From positions 62,001 to 126,000 of the forward strand of contig NZ_RHHT01000026.1 of NCBI RefSeq assembly GCF_003710985.1: DNA of 64,000 nucleotides, given 5' to 3'. The position numbers and the translations under genes were made by a program. The notes under the pieces are model-generated. The model was not told the origin of the DNA, made no database searches, and was given only the letters and a program-made list of their open reading frames with translations. Below, piece after piece: positions 37,295-46,677 of this stretch. The number at the start of each line of letters is the position of its first letter. The stretch's first letter is position 1. The stretch is from Brevibacillus panacihumi (lineage in GTDB: Bacteria; Bacillota; Bacilli; Brevibacillales; Brevibacillaceae).

Positions 37295-37338
37295 CAAAAA
37301 GGGAAACCATTCGGTAAACTTCCACTAAAATTTTCCCT
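37295..37338 (-). terminator. Probable intrinsic terminator after the sortase gene
   Basis: On the minus strand AGGGAAA (37338-37332) pairs with TTTCCCT (37306-37300) and is followed by TTTTTG. It starts at the sortase stop codon and separates the sortase operon from the riboswitch unit. Confidence 0.6.
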
Positions 37339-38011
37339 ACTCGCGAATAATTTTTCCTTTCACAATCAAGCGATGCGTAGGGTTTTCCATCGGGTGGCAA
37401 GTGACCAAGGTAATCTCCTTGTCGCTGCCATTTCCCTCCAATACCCATACTTCTTCCGGTTTAACGATCAATTTCTCTGTCACCGTATAGTTGTATACGC
37501 GCTCGCCGTCATCGACCTCGATCTTGTCCCCGGTCTGGATCTCGTCAAGCCGATTGAAATTTCTGCCGTACGTGCGGTTTCGATGGCCCGCGATGGCATA
37601 ATTGCCGATCTCTCCGGCTTTTCCTGTGTGCTCAATACTAGCCACTGTCGTTTTCATATTTTTGTCTGTGGCGCCCTGGAGGATCGGCAATACGAGGTCG
37701 ATCTTGTCAATCATCAGGATCCCTTCCATATTGGGATAGCTTTTGAAATCAGGGAGCTCCTTTTTCTCCGTTTCCGATGCAGCGGCAACGGTCTCCTGAT
37801 TGGCAGCTTCTGCTGGTTGAACGGCTGCCACAGGCTCTTCCTCCGCGGGGAGAACATCATCGTCTCCGTTATGTATGCTTTGCAGGCTTTGCTGCCACTC
37901 TTGGACGAGTTTTTGCTGCTGATAATCATAGTACTCCTCCGCGAGCGTAGGGTAGCTAAGAACGACGATTCCCGTGAACATCAGCAGCATGGCTATGATC
38001 TTTCTTGTCAT
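37337..38011 (-). CDS. Class D sortase
   Basis: A 224-residue membrane-anchored transpeptidase. An N-terminal signal anchor (about 5-25) and an acidic, variable spacer (30-90) lead into the sortase barrel (about 95-224). The catalytic His is in AGHRNRTYGRNF, Cys about 205 in TLVTCHP, and Arg about 214 in THRLIVKGK. It cleaves a C-terminal sorting motif and joins the protein to the wall; the adhesin ending in LPKTGEE is the only substrate in view. Its start codon overlaps the stop of the response regulator gene in ATGA. Confidence 0.93.
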   Translation of the reverse strand: MTRKIIAMLLMFTGIVVLSYPTLAEEYYDYQQQKLVQEWQQSLQSIHNGDDDVLPAEEEPVAAVQPAEAANQETVAAASETEKKELPDFKSYPNMEGILMIDKIDLVLPILQGATDKNMKTTVASIEHTGKAGEIGNYAIAGHRNRTYGRNFNRLDEIQTGDKIEVDDGERVYNYTVTEKLIVKPEEVWVLEGNGSDKEITLVTCHPMENPTHRLIVKGKIIRE

Positions 38012-39153
38012 CTGGCATCCCTACCTTGTTTCCAATGCTGATACCACTGCTCCAATTCCTTGCTTGGCGCAACATCGAATTCTTCCTTTAATTTTTCCGT
38101 GAGAATCTGATATTGCTTCGTGACCTCCCTCGGATTATTCGTCATCGCGTACAGCTTCATCAAACCAAAATAGCCGTCCTCCATGCCGGGCAATTTTTCC
38201 CGAATCTGTTGGTACAGCAAGATCGCCTCCGTAAATTGTTCCGTCGACTGATACCATTCCGCTATTTCACTGGCATGACTCAACCAAATCATCTGCAGGC
38301 GCTCCTGCTCGTATTCCGCCCATAGATATGAATGCTCTTCCAAAAAACCGCCCGGGTACTTGGCCATGATCGACAAATGTGTCCTCAGTGTATGGGAATC
38401 AATAGGAGGAGCATCGCGAACGGCATTTTCCCACTCCTCGACATCCAGCTTGATGTCTCCCCAGACCAAGCGGTACCGTTCATCCTTGTATTTGATCTCC
38501 AGATCCAGGCCAAGGTTCTTGATGATTTTGCGAATCTGATAGATGGCCGTATGCAATTGCGTGGTTGAACGAACGGTATCATATTCCGGCCAGAGCAAAT
38601 CAATCAGGGTTTGCTTGCTCACGGTTTTATTCCGATTCATCACCAGGTAAGCAAAAAGCTCCTGGGCTTTCAGCGTCTTCCAGGGAAAAAACTGCACCTC
38701 TCCCTGCTGATCGATGTAGTGCAGATTTTGCAAGCAACAGATCATCTCCTGGTTGGTCGCGCTGTCGCCTACCGGAGCCGACACCATTGTTTTTGCGACC
38801 CGCTGCATAGTCATAGTCAATCTGCGTACGTGAACAGGTTTTAATAAATAGTCCAGCGCATTCATTTCAAACGCTTTGACCGCATACTCCTGATACGCCG
38901 TGACGAAGATAATGTGCAGATGCGGTTGGAGCATCATCAATTTTTCAGCCAGTTCAAACCCGTTGATTTCAGGCATTTCGATATCCAGGAAAGCCAGATG
39001 AAATGTTTCGTTGCGGGCTGCTTCTATCGCTGCCTGCGGGTCCTGAAACGTGCGAATCTCCTCAAACTGAATGTCTATCTCGATGGGTTCTGTCAACAAA
39101 TTTTCCAATTTTTTCAAAGCAAGACGCTCATCATCCACGATGATCGCTTTCAC
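38008..39153 (-). CDS. Response regulator with SARP-like winged helix and BTAD domain
   Basis: A 381-residue regulator. The receiver (about 1-120) keeps the acidic pair in IVDDERLAL, the phospho-aspartate in LAFLDIEMPEING and the lysine in YLLKPVH. A Trans_reg_C winged helix (about 150-235: FAYLVMNRNKTVSKQTLIDLLWP) and a helical bacterial transcriptional activation domain (240-380) follow, the arrangement of SARP activators. No histidine kinase is adjacent. GTG 39153 lies 6 bases after GGGGAG. Coupling with the sortase gene points to control of surface-protein anchoring; the 11-base-period site upstream of the adhesin is a possible target. Confidence 0.88.
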   Translation of the reverse strand: MKAIIVDDERLALKKLENLLTEPIEIDIQFEEIRTFQDPQAAIEAARNETFHLAFLDIEMPEINGFELAEKLMMLQPHLHIIFVTAYQEYAVKAFEMNALDYLLKPVHVRRLTMTMQRVAKTMVSAPVGDSATNQEMICCLQNLHYIDQQGEVQFFPWKTLKAQELFAYLVMNRNKTVSKQTLIDLLWPEYDTVRSTTQLHTAIYQIRKIIKNLGLDLEIKYKDERYRLVWGDIKLDVEEWENAVRDAPPIDSHTLRTHLSIMAKYPGGFLEEHSYLWAEYEQERLQMIWLSHASEIAEWYQSTEQFTEAILLYQQIREKLPGMEDGYFGLMKLYAMTNNPREVTKQYQILTEKLKEEFDVAPSKELEQWYQHWKQGRDAR

Positions 39154-39218
39154 ATCTATCTCCCCTCGGTCCATCCGTTCTCTCTTTACTATTTATTCTA
39201 CCAAGAGCTGGGTCTTCT

Positions 39219-39248
39219 GTCCAAATTCTGAAGTCCCAATATTTGGAC
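39219..39248. promoter_or_regulatory. Inverted repeat between the response-regulator and marR-type genes
   Basis: GTCCAAAT (39219-39226) and ATTTGGAC (39241-39248) are perfect 8-bp arms with a 14-base spacer. They lie about 65-95 bases before the response regulator start and just upstream of the -35 of the divergent marR promoter, so the site could serve either gene. Confidence 0.4.
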
Positions 39249-39259
39249 TGCCATTGAGT

Positions 39260-39331
39260 TTGACAGCGTCCAGAGGCAATTGTATACTTGAAAATGTTTT
39301 AGTGGGTAAATAATATACTATATATATTATT
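39260..39331 (+). promoter_or_regulatory. Sigma-A promoter and palindromic operator of the marR-exporter operon
   Basis: TTGACA at 39260-39265 and TATACT at 39283-39288 are 17 bases apart, a near-consensus promoter. About 15 bases after the inferred transcript start lies a palindrome with perfect 9-bp arms, AATAATATA and TATATTATT (39309-39317, 39323-39331). Its size and place fit an autoregulatory MarR operator acting as a roadblock. Confidence 0.65.
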
Positions 39332-39356
39332 CGCAGGCGAAATAGGAGCGAAGACA

Positions 39357-39803
39357 ATGCCAGATCAACAACATCTCTTGAGTTTTGAAGAACTGTATCT
39401 TCAATTGCAAAGAAAAATTGCAAACGAATGGCACAAGCGCCTGGATCCGCTCATATCCGGATCCCAATCCTTTATCCTCAAGTTTCTCGAAAACAAGGGA
39501 CCGCAAAAAGTATCTGCCCTTGCGGAGTTTTTGGACATCACTCCGGGGGCTGTGACCAGTCTTGCTGATAAATTAATGGCTTGCGGATATGTCGACAGGA
39601 AGCGTGACACGACTGACCGGCGCGTGGTCTATCTGGAGATAACGGATCAGGGACGTGAAATGCTGGCGCGTTATAAAGCGGAGCTCAAGCGCACGGTAGA
39701 GGAATTCTTTGTGGGACTGTCTGAGGAGGACCTAGATCATCTGATCCGGATCTACCAGCAGGTACTGCGAAACATCGAACAACGAAGAGAGGAGAACATC
39801 TAG
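39357..39803 (+). CDS. MarR family transcriptional regulator
   Basis: A 148-residue winged-helix regulator. The DNA-binding segment VSALAEFLDITPGAVTSLADKL and the wing DRKRDTTDRRVVYLEITDQG are typical. MarR proteins repress until an aromatic or other small ligand binds. Its stop codon TAG is followed directly by the ATG of a drug exporter, so repressor and pump form one operon. AATAGGAG precedes the ATG. Confidence 0.92.
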   Translation: MPDQQHLLSFEELYLQLQRKIANEWHKRLDPLISGSQSFILKFLENKGPQKVSALAEFLDITPGAVTSLADKLMACGYVDRKRDTTDRRVVYLEITDQGREMLARYKAELKRTVEEFFVGLSEEDLDHLIRIYQQVLRNIEQRREENI

Positions 39804-41453
39804 ATGATACAGCTTACTGAAAAAAGGAAAATCACGATCATGATCGCGATTATCACCTCGATGTTTTTTTCCTCCATCAACCAGACCATCATCGGGGTTG
39901 CCATGCCGCGCATCATCGCAAAACTGGGCGGTATGGATTACTACTCGTGGGCGATCACGATCTATTTGCTGACTTCAACTGTCGCATCTGTATTGGTCGG
40001 GAAGCTTTCCGATATTTACGGCCGAAAACCATTTATCCTGACGGGGATCGGCTTGTTTAGCCTTGGTGCATTGCTATCCGGTTTTTCCACGGATATTTTT
40101 CAATTAATCACGTATCGTGCGATTCAAGGTGCAGGTGCGGGGATCATCATGTCCACTGCCTTCACAGCGATGGGCGATTTGTACGAACCTCGGGAACGGG
40201 CTAAGTGGACCGGGGTCATGAGCGCGGTCTTCGGGGTTTCCAGCGTAGCCGGCCCTCTTTTGGGCGGCTATATCGTCGATCATCTGGACTGGCATTGGGT
40301 CTTCTGGATCTTTCTGCCGATCGGCTTGCTTGCTTTTGCCTTGATTCTGTTCAATTTCCCGCAGGTTGAAAAGCGCAAAGGGGAATCCGTGGACTATTTT
40401 GGTTCCCTCTTTTTAACGACCACGATCGTGCCGATGCTGCTCGCCTTTTCCTGGGCGGGTGACGGTGCAGGCAAATACGCCTGGAGCTCATGGCAGATCA
40501 TCGGGCTTTTGTCCGTAACCGTCGTGTCTATGCTCATTTTCATTTTGGTGGAAATGAAGGTAAAAACGCCTGTATTGCCGCTTGGCTTGTTTAAAAACGG
40601 CATTTTCACGGTGTCCAATCTGGTTGGTTTCTTCCTCAATGCCGGGATGATGGGAGCGATCATTTACGTACCGTTCTTTGTCCAAGGGGTAAAAGGGATC
40701 TCCCCTACCATGGCAGGCTATGTAGCGATGCCGATGTCCATCGCCATGCTCGCCACTTCAGCATTATCTGGCCAACTCATCACCAAGACAGGCAAATATA
40801 AAAAGATGGCGATTGGCGGCTTGCTGCTGATGACATTCGGCATGGTGATGATGTACTTCATGGTACCGAGCACACCGATTTATGTGCTCGTCGCGTACAT
40901 GATCATCCTGGGTCTGGGCATGGGGATCGCGATGCCGGTCTTCTCCTTGACCGTACAAAATGCAGTGGCACCGCAGCAATTGGGTGTGGCGACCGCTACC
41001 TCCCAGCTCTTCCGCAACCTGGGCGGTACGATCGGAATCGCCGTCATGGGGAGCGTCATGAGCTCTGCTATGGCGAAAAAAATGACCGATCTGCCGGGGA
41101 CATTGGGTCAAGGTGCAGCGTCTGCCTCCACTGACCCGGCCTTGGCAGAAAAGCTGGCCCTTTTTTCGAACCCGCAGAATCTGTTGGATCAGCCGAAGAT
41201 CGAAGCTGCGCTTCAAAGCTTGCCACCGCAAGCGCAAGGCTTGTTTGCACAAATGCTCGATCAGATCCGGGAAGCGATGAGCTATGCGATTACTACGACG
41301 TTTTTAACAGGTGCGATCGTCGCTGCATTTGCCGTTGTATTCGCCCTGTTCTTGAAAGAGATTCCTTTGCGTTCAGGCAAGGATAAGGGAAACGAAATGC
41401 GAGCGGAAACGACAGAGGGCAAAGCAGAACAGATGGAAGTACAAAAAGCATAG
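39804..41453 (+). CDS. MFS multidrug exporter, DHA2 family (14 TM)
   Basis: A 549-residue proton-coupled exporter of the EmrB/QacA group, with about 14 hydrophobic segments. Motif A appears as GKLSDIYGRKPF and antiporter motif C as GVSSVAGPLLGGYIVD. An early acidic/polar DHA2 helix (MFFSSINQTIIGVAMPRI) is present. A soluble stretch (about 430-480) precedes the last helix, and the C-terminal tail is charged. It should expel hydrophobic drugs; its specificity is not readable. It is controlled by the MarR protein directly upstream. Confidence 0.92.
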   Translation: MIQLTEKRKITIMIAIITSMFFSSINQTIIGVAMPRIIAKLGGMDYYSWAITIYLLTSTVASVLVGKLSDIYGRKPFILTGIGLFSLGALLSGFSTDIFQLITYRAIQGAGAGIIMSTAFTAMGDLYEPRERAKWTGVMSAVFGVSSVAGPLLGGYIVDHLDWHWVFWIFLPIGLLAFALILFNFPQVEKRKGESVDYFGSLFLTTTIVPMLLAFSWAGDGAGKYAWSSWQIIGLLSVTVVSMLIFILVEMKVKTPVLPLGLFKNGIFTVSNLVGFFLNAGMMGAIIYVPFFVQGVKGISPTMAGYVAMPMSIAMLATSALSGQLITKTGKYKKMAIGGLLLMTFGMVMMYFMVPSTPIYVLVAYMIILGLGMGIAMPVFSLTVQNAVAPQQLGVATATSQLFRNLGGTIGIAVMGSVMSSAMAKKMTDLPGTLGQGAASASTDPALAEKLALFSNPQNLLDQPKIEAALQSLPPQAQGLFAQMLDQIREAMSYAITTTFLTGAIVAAFAVVFALFLKEIPLRSGKDKGNEMRAETTEGKAEQMEVQKA

Positions 41454-41463
41454 AGATCATAAG

Positions 41464-41496
41464 AAAAGGGGGGCTGATGACAGCCTCCCTTTTGTT
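41464..41496. terminator. Bidirectional terminator between exporter and chemoreceptor
   Basis: AAAAGGGGGGCT and AGCCTCCCTTTT form a 12-bp stem (one G-T pair) with a 6-base loop; two convergent genes end here. Confidence 0.85.
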
Positions 41497-41508
41497 TGAA
41501 TCATACCG

Positions 41509-43227
41509 CTAAACCTTGAATTGGCTGGCGGCCTTTTGCAATTCCGTCGCCATTTCTTGCAGCGACTGACTTGCTGTATGGACTTCCTCCATCTCCGCCA
41601 GTTGCTCCTGGGAAGAAGCTGCGGAAGTATGCGCATATTGGGAGGCATCCCGTGCGATCCTCTCCAATTGTTTCATAGAGGCGCTGATCTCTTCGGTACT
41701 AGCTGACATCTGTTCAGTCGAGGCAGAAATTTCATACACCTGTTCATTTACCTGCTGAACCATCTGGCTAATGGTCGTGAACACTTCATCGGTATGTTGG
41801 ACAAAGACTTTGCCCTTCTCGACTGTCTCTTTGCCTCCTTCGATGGTTTGGACCGCACGCTCTGTCTCCTCCTGAATCAGGGCGATGATTTTGGAGATTT
41901 GATCTGCTGAATTCTTGGATTCCTCCGCCAGCTTCCTTACCTCATCTGCTACAACAGCGAATCCTCTGCCATGTTCTCCCGCACGCGAAGCCTCGATAGC
42001 GGCATTCAGCGCTAGCAGATTGGTTTGGCCGGTAATATCCGAGATCACCTCGACAATGCGTCCGATTTCTTGAGAACGCTTGTTCAACTGATGAATGACA
42101 GCAGCGGATTCTTCCGTAGTCTGATAAATGGTTTGGAATTGGTCCAGCGTCTGTGCGATGACCTGCTGTCCCTTTTCCGCCTGGTTCAGCGTATCCGTAG
42201 AAAATTGGGATAGCGTTGATGAAGATTCGGCAATTCGCTGCACCCCTATGGTTACCTCTTCCATGGCACTGGACACTTCTTCTATTCCTTTTTGCTGCGC
42301 TTCTGCCCCGGTGGAGATCTCCGAGACGGATGCAGCTACCTGGTTCGTAGCCTGAACCGTTTGTTGGGCACTTTTGGAGAGCTCCTCCGAGCTTGACGAG
42401 ATTTGAGCTACACTCGTTTTCACACTGGCAATCAACGTATTTAATCCGGTGATCGTGTCGTTGAAATCTCTCATGACCAGTCCGATCTCATCTTTTGACT
42501 GGTAATTAGCCTGGACAGTCAGATCCCCATTTTTTACCTGTACCATCATCTCTTGCATATGTCTGATCGGTTTTGTAATCATTCGGACAATCGCAATTCC
42601 ACAAGCCAACAAGAGGACGACTGAAGCGACGATACAAACGAGGACAATATAAACCGCTTGATTTGCTTTGGCTTCATTTTCTTTATAGATGTTCTGCGCA
42701 TTTTGGGTGAGGTGCTCTTTCAGTTGGTTGAGATGCCCCATCAATTCTTCTTTCAGCACCGTTCCCGTTTTGGAATAGATCGAATACGCCTCCGTATTCC
42801 GATTTTCTTTCGCCAGTTCGATGATATGGTTCTGAGTATCCCGATATTCGATCAGGACTTCGTTGTATTTGGCGAGAACCTCTACTTCCTCGGGAGAGAG
42901 ATTCATGCCTTGCAATTCGGCAAGAAGTTGGTTTGCTGATTCCCTTGTATCATAAATGTTGGCAAGCAATTCTTTGTTTTTCTGCTCATTCATCGTCAGA
43001 TTCAGTTCTAGAACATATCCTTCAATAGCCCGATGATGACTTTCCAGTTCGTGAATGGCGTTCATCGGGATAACCCCTTCATTAATCACGGTTGCGCTTG
43101 CTTGCTTAAGGTCCAAAATATTCAAATAGCCTGTGACTCCAACAAATAAAAGAGCTATTGTCGAAATCGCAACCATTACTATGATTTTGGTCCTGATTTT
43201 CATGTTGCGAAACCAAGCTGATAGCAT
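41509..43227 (-). CDS. Methyl-accepting chemotaxis protein (4HB sensor)
   Basis: A 572-residue transmembrane chemoreceptor. A membrane helix (about 12-33), a helical 4HB_MCP_1 sensor (35-185), a second helix (about 190-212) and HAMP ([15 protein letters not shown]) precede a signalling domain with the tip [22 protein letters not shown]. Its C-terminus (QKAASQFKV) resembles that of the receptor at 24637 (QNLVVQFKV). AGGGGAG precedes the ATG. It is transcribed away from the GGDEF-EAL gene. Confidence 0.93.
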   Translation of the reverse strand: MLSAWFRNMKIRTKIIVMVAISTIALLFVGVTGYLNILDLKQASATVINEGVIPMNAIHELESHHRAIEGYVLELNLTMNEQKNKELLANIYDTRESANQLLAELQGMNLSPEEVEVLAKYNEVLIEYRDTQNHIIELAKENRNTEAYSIYSKTGTVLKEELMGHLNQLKEHLTQNAQNIYKENEAKANQAVYIVLVCIVASVVLLLACGIAIVRMITKPIRHMQEMMVQVKNGDLTVQANYQSKDEIGLVMRDFNDTITGLNTLIASVKTSVAQISSSSEELSKSAQQTVQATNQVAASVSEISTGAEAQQKGIEEVSSAMEEVTIGVQRIAESSSTLSQFSTDTLNQAEKGQQVIAQTLDQFQTIYQTTEESAAVIHQLNKRSQEIGRIVEVISDITGQTNLLALNAAIEASRAGEHGRGFAVVADEVRKLAEESKNSADQISKIIALIQEETERAVQTIEGGKETVEKGKVFVQHTDEVFTTISQMVQQVNEQVYEISASTEQMSASTEEISASMKQLERIARDASQYAHTSAASSQEQLAEMEEVHTASQSLQEMATELQKAASQFKV

Positions 43228-43457
43228 GTTTTCTCCCCTGCCTCATCTGTTTGGATTTTATGTATGTTTTTACCTTGGAAAATAGTTCGAGGTAAATATT
43301 ATAGTAAAGTGCAACAACTTCCAAGAATTATTTTTAAAGCAAGGAATACTCAAAAACTAGCGTTTATTTCCCTTGAAGGTCGGGTATATAAAATTAGATC
43401 CAAGTACCCATTTTTCCACTTGCACACGAATAACATCTTGAGTGAAGGTGACTTTCC

Positions 43458-45548
43458 ATGTCGAACAAGGTACCCCAACGATTGCAGCTCGAAATCTACA
43501 AAACGCTCTTCGAAAACAACCCGGACGCAGGTTATGCCATTGATTCCGAGGGCTACTTTTTCTTTACAAATGAATCAACTCTCCAATTAACCGGTTATAC
43601 AAGAGCGGAATTGCATCAGATGAATTTTCTTCCCTTCATTAAAGAGGAAGACAGGGATCGGGTTGTCCAGCATTTCGTCAGTGCCTTGAATGGAAATGTG
43701 GAGAAATTTGTAACAACCATTACGCCAAAAAATGGGGAAGACGTGGATCTTTATGTAACTGCAGTACCAATTATTTTGAACGGTTCTACCAAAGGAATTG
43801 TGGGAATTGCGAAAAATTTGAGCGATTTGCATGCGACACAAAATGAACTCATCCAATCCCGCAACCAACTGCAGCATATTTTCGACAGTATTGACGTTTG
43901 TCTATGGTCGATGGATATGCAAACCAATTCCCTGCTGCATATATCGCCTGCCTGTCAAAAAATTTACGGCTATACCCAACAAGAATTTGCAGAAGACCCC
44001 TCTCTCTGGAGAAGAGTCATTCATCCTCTGGACAGAAAACAGGTGGAGGCTCGACAACCGCTTCTTTTGGAAGGAAAAGCGTTGAAGCATGATTATCGCA
44101 TCGTGGACAAGAACGGGAAATGCAAATGGATTTCCGACTATACCATTCCGATCTTGGATGAATTCAATCAACTCGTCCGTTTGGATGGAGTCTGCAATGA
44201 CATTACCCAGCAAAAAGTCTATGAAGAGCAGCTTCATTTCATGGCTTACCATGATACCTTGACAGGCTTGCCCAATCGCCGGTTACTTACCGATCGGCTC
44301 CAGCAAGCATTAACCAAAGCCGCAGCAAACAAAACAAAGGTCGCCCTGCTCTTTCTTGACCTGGACCGCTTTACGTGCATCAATGATTCTCTTGGCCATA
44401 ACGTGGGCGATGAGCTTTTGCAAATCGTTTCCAATCGATTGACTAGCCGCCAGCTTGAATGGGGTACTATCTCTCGACAAGGCGGCGATGAATTCGCCAT
44501 TGTATTGGAGGATTTTACAAGGATAGAAACTGTTTTGTCTGCTGTCGAAAAAGCCCTCTGGATGATATCGAGCCCGATCTGGCTCAATGGTCAGGAGTAT
44601 GTCATCACGACGAGTATTGGGATCAGCATGTACCCGGATCACGGCCACGATCCTGATGCCTTGTTAAAACGGGCGGACCAGGCTATGTATTTTGCAAAAG
44701 GGAGAGGGGGAAATCAGTACCAGATCTATCGGCCCGGAATGGCCAAAGATCTGTCGAGAAAGGTATTGATCGAGCAGAGCCTCCATAAAGCACTTGGAAA
44801 CAATGAGTTTTTTCTGGTTTATCAACCGATTATTCATGCCCCGACAGGGATAATCGTGGGATTTGAAGCATTGATTCGCTGGCATCATCCGCTATTGGGA
44901 ATGATCTCCCCATCCGAATTTATCCCTTTGGCAGAAGAGGCGGGACTGATCCATTCGATCGGCATCTGGATCCTCAAGACTGCTTGCCTGCAAAGCAAAA
45001 GTTGGCAAAAGGAGGGGCTCGCCTCCACATACGTCTCTATTAATGCCTCAGCGCGCCAATTTGATAACGACGATTTTGTGAAAACAATAGAGCAAATCCT
45101 TGATGAGACGGGACTTCCTCCGCATTGTCTCCGGATCGAAATCACGGAAAGCACTGCCATGACAAATGTGATGGAAATGATCAGCAAACTGACTGAATTG
45201 AGTCGTTTGGGGGTAAACATCTCGATCGATGATTTCGGTACGGGCTATTCCTCGCTCAGCTATTTGAAAAAATTTCCAATCAATACATTGAAAGTAGACC
45301 AATCCTTTGTACGCGACATCAGCAAGGACAAAAATCAGGAAGCAATCATTCAGGCCATTGTGGCTTTGGCCGACAGCTTGGGGATTCATGTGGTTGCGGA
45401 GGGTGTAGAGGCAGTGGAGCAGTATCTGTTTTTGCAAAAAATGGGCTGCCAGGATATGCAGGGCTATTTCTTCAGCAAGCCTGTTCCGCCTGAGCAGGTG
45501 GAGGATCTGTTGAGGAGCGGTTGCTCGTTTCTTTTGGATATCGTGTGA
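43458..45548 (+). CDS. PAS-PAS-GGDEF-EAL cyclic-di-GMP enzyme
   Basis: A 696-residue cytosolic protein. Two PAS domains (about 12-120 and 135-250) lead to a GGDEF domain (about 260-420) with an intact RQGGDEFAIVLED and an EAL domain (about 440-690). The EAL domain keeps FEALIRWHHP, INASARQF, DDFGTGYSSLSYLK and EGVE motifs, including the metal-binding residues. Either activity, synthesis or breakdown of c-di-GMP, is possible; in such hybrids one domain is often regulatory. AGTGAAGGTGA precedes the ATG. It links naturally to the c-di-GMP riboswitch 6 kb away. Confidence 0.93.
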   Translation: MSNKVPQRLQLEIYKTLFENNPDAGYAIDSEGYFFFTNESTLQLTGYTRAELHQMNFLPFIKEEDRDRVVQHFVSALNGNVEKFVTTITPKNGEDVDLYVTAVPIILNGSTKGIVGIAKNLSDLHATQNELIQSRNQLQHIFDSIDVCLWSMDMQTNSLLHISPACQKIYGYTQQEFAEDPSLWRRVIHPLDRKQVEARQPLLLEGKALKHDYRIVDKNGKCKWISDYTIPILDEFNQLVRLDGVCNDITQQKVYEEQLHFMAYHDTLTGLPNRRLLTDRLQQALTKAAANKTKVALLFLDLDRFTCINDSLGHNVGDELLQIVSNRLTSRQLEWGTISRQGGDEFAIVLEDFTRIETVLSAVEKALWMISSPIWLNGQEYVITTSIGISMYPDHGHDPDALLKRADQAMYFAKGRGGNQYQIYRPGMAKDLSRKVLIEQSLHKALGNNEFFLVYQPIIHAPTGIIVGFEALIRWHHPLLGMISPSEFIPLAEEAGLIHSIGIWILKTACLQSKSWQKEGLASTYVSINASARQFDNDDFVKTIEQILDETGLPPHCLRIEITESTAMTNVMEMISKLTELSRLGVNISIDDFGTGYSSLSYLKKFPINTLKVDQSFVRDISKDKNQEAIIQAIVALADSLGIHVVAEGVEAVEQYLFLQKMGCQDMQGYFFSKPVPPEQVEDLLRSGCSFLLDIV

Positions 45549-45572
45549 TGTTCGTTCTTGCCTTGCCAAAAA

Positions 45573-45611
45573 GAAATAGACCGCTCCCTGACGAAGGATA
45601 CGGTCTATTTC
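45573..45611. terminator. Hairpin between convergent genes, probable terminator
   Basis: GAAATAGACCG (45573-45583) and CGGTCTATTTC (45601-45611) are perfect 11-bp arms with a 17-base loop. T-runs are short, so efficiency is uncertain. Confidence 0.55.
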
Positions 45612-45656
45612 GCATTTCCCAAAAGGCACTGAGCCCGGCACTAGGCAAGGCGGCTG

Positions 45657-46532
45657 TTACGCCCCAAACCGCTGCCGATACCCGCATCTTCTGCACAGCT
45701 CCTCGACAGCCTCCCTGCGGGAAAAGCCTTCGACGAGTTGATTCGCCCGCTCGCCGTTCACGATGTCAGAAAACGATGCCTGATTGATATTCCCGAGGTT
45801 GATAACGCCTTCCCCATCCAGACAGCATGGCACCACGGTCCCGTCTACGAGAATCGCCGCCTGGCTGCGAAGCGCATAGCAAAAGCCTTTGCCCTCGTCC
45901 TCAGGCGCCGTCATACTGGGCCACTGGAATTCATGGTCCTGGTTCAAATAGACGCGCTCTGCGATCTTCACCCCGCCCCCCGGAACAACCTTCTCTTCGA
46001 TCTTGTAATCCAGGCCGAATTCCTTCTCGACAATCTCCAATGTCTGGCGGTTTCTTTTCTTTTGAATATTGGTTGCGTTGTCCTGCGTCAAATTCCACAG
46101 ACGGAAGGAAAAGAGAACGCGATGCTCCTGCGCCTCACGAACAAATGAAAGAATTTCCCGCAAATATCCTTCCCGATCCGTCGAGCCTACATGTCCGTCA
46201 AAGCTGTGCAACGAGAAGTTCATCTGTCTGAGCGCAGGCTTTCCGAGCAATTTATGCCGATTTTTTGCGATCAGCGTACCATTTGTCGTGATATTGACCT
46301 TGAACCCTTTCTCGTGGCTCACATCGAGCAGCTCATCAATCTTCGGGTGGAGCAGCGGCTCTCCTTTGACATGCAAATAAATATATTTGGTATGCGGTTT
46401 GATCTCATCCAGTCTTTTCGCAAAATCATCTACGGAAATGAAATTGGCCTTGCGCTCCGTCGGCGGGCAAAAGGTACAGGCGAGATTGCAGATGCTGGTA
46501 ATTTCGATATATACTTTTTTAAAGATTTTCAA
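45657..46532 (-). CDS. Radical SAM/SPASM domain protein
   Basis: About 291 residues. The iron-sulfur motif CNLACTFC (a CX3CX2C) begins near residue 19 and is followed by GEPLLHPKIDELL and TTNGT, the radical SAM core. The C-terminal region has VVPCCLDGEGVINLGNI and CRRCG, a SPASM-like set of cysteines for an auxiliary cluster. SPASM enzymes modify peptides or proteins or mature dehydrogenases; no precursor peptide is seen nearby. TTG 46532 is chosen because GGGGAG lies 5-6 bases upstream; the frame is open to 46619 without a better site. Confidence 0.83.
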   Translation of the reverse strand: MKIFKKVYIEITSICNLACTFCPPTERKANFISVDDFAKRLDEIKPHTKYIYLHVKGEPLLHPKIDELLDVSHEKGFKVNITTNGTLIAKNRHKLLGKPALRQMNFSLHSFDGHVGSTDREGYLREILSFVREAQEHRVLFSFRLWNLTQDNATNIQKKRNRQTLEIVEKEFGLDYKIEEKVVPGGGVKIAERVYLNQDHEFQWPSMTAPEDEGKGFCYALRSQAAILVDGTVVPCCLDGEGVINLGNINQASFSDIVNGERANQLVEGFSRREAVEELCRRCGYRQRFGA

Positions 46533-46615
46533 GATTTCTCCCCGTCCTCTATGGTTGTATGATGCTTCCTCCATCATACCCCACATCGGGAAGATATGCT
46601 GCCGCAAAAATCTCG

Positions 46616-46673
46616 CCAAAAAACCCCCCGACTGACTTGAGCGTATGCCTCAAGCCTTGACGGGAGGTTTTTG
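46616..46673 (-). terminator. Intrinsic terminator after the DJ-1/PfpI gene
   Basis: AAAACCTCCCG / CGGGGGGTTTT outer arms and an inner CTTGAG/CTCAAG stem, followed by TTTTTT on the minus strand. Confidence 0.8.
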
Positions 46674-46677
46674 CTAT

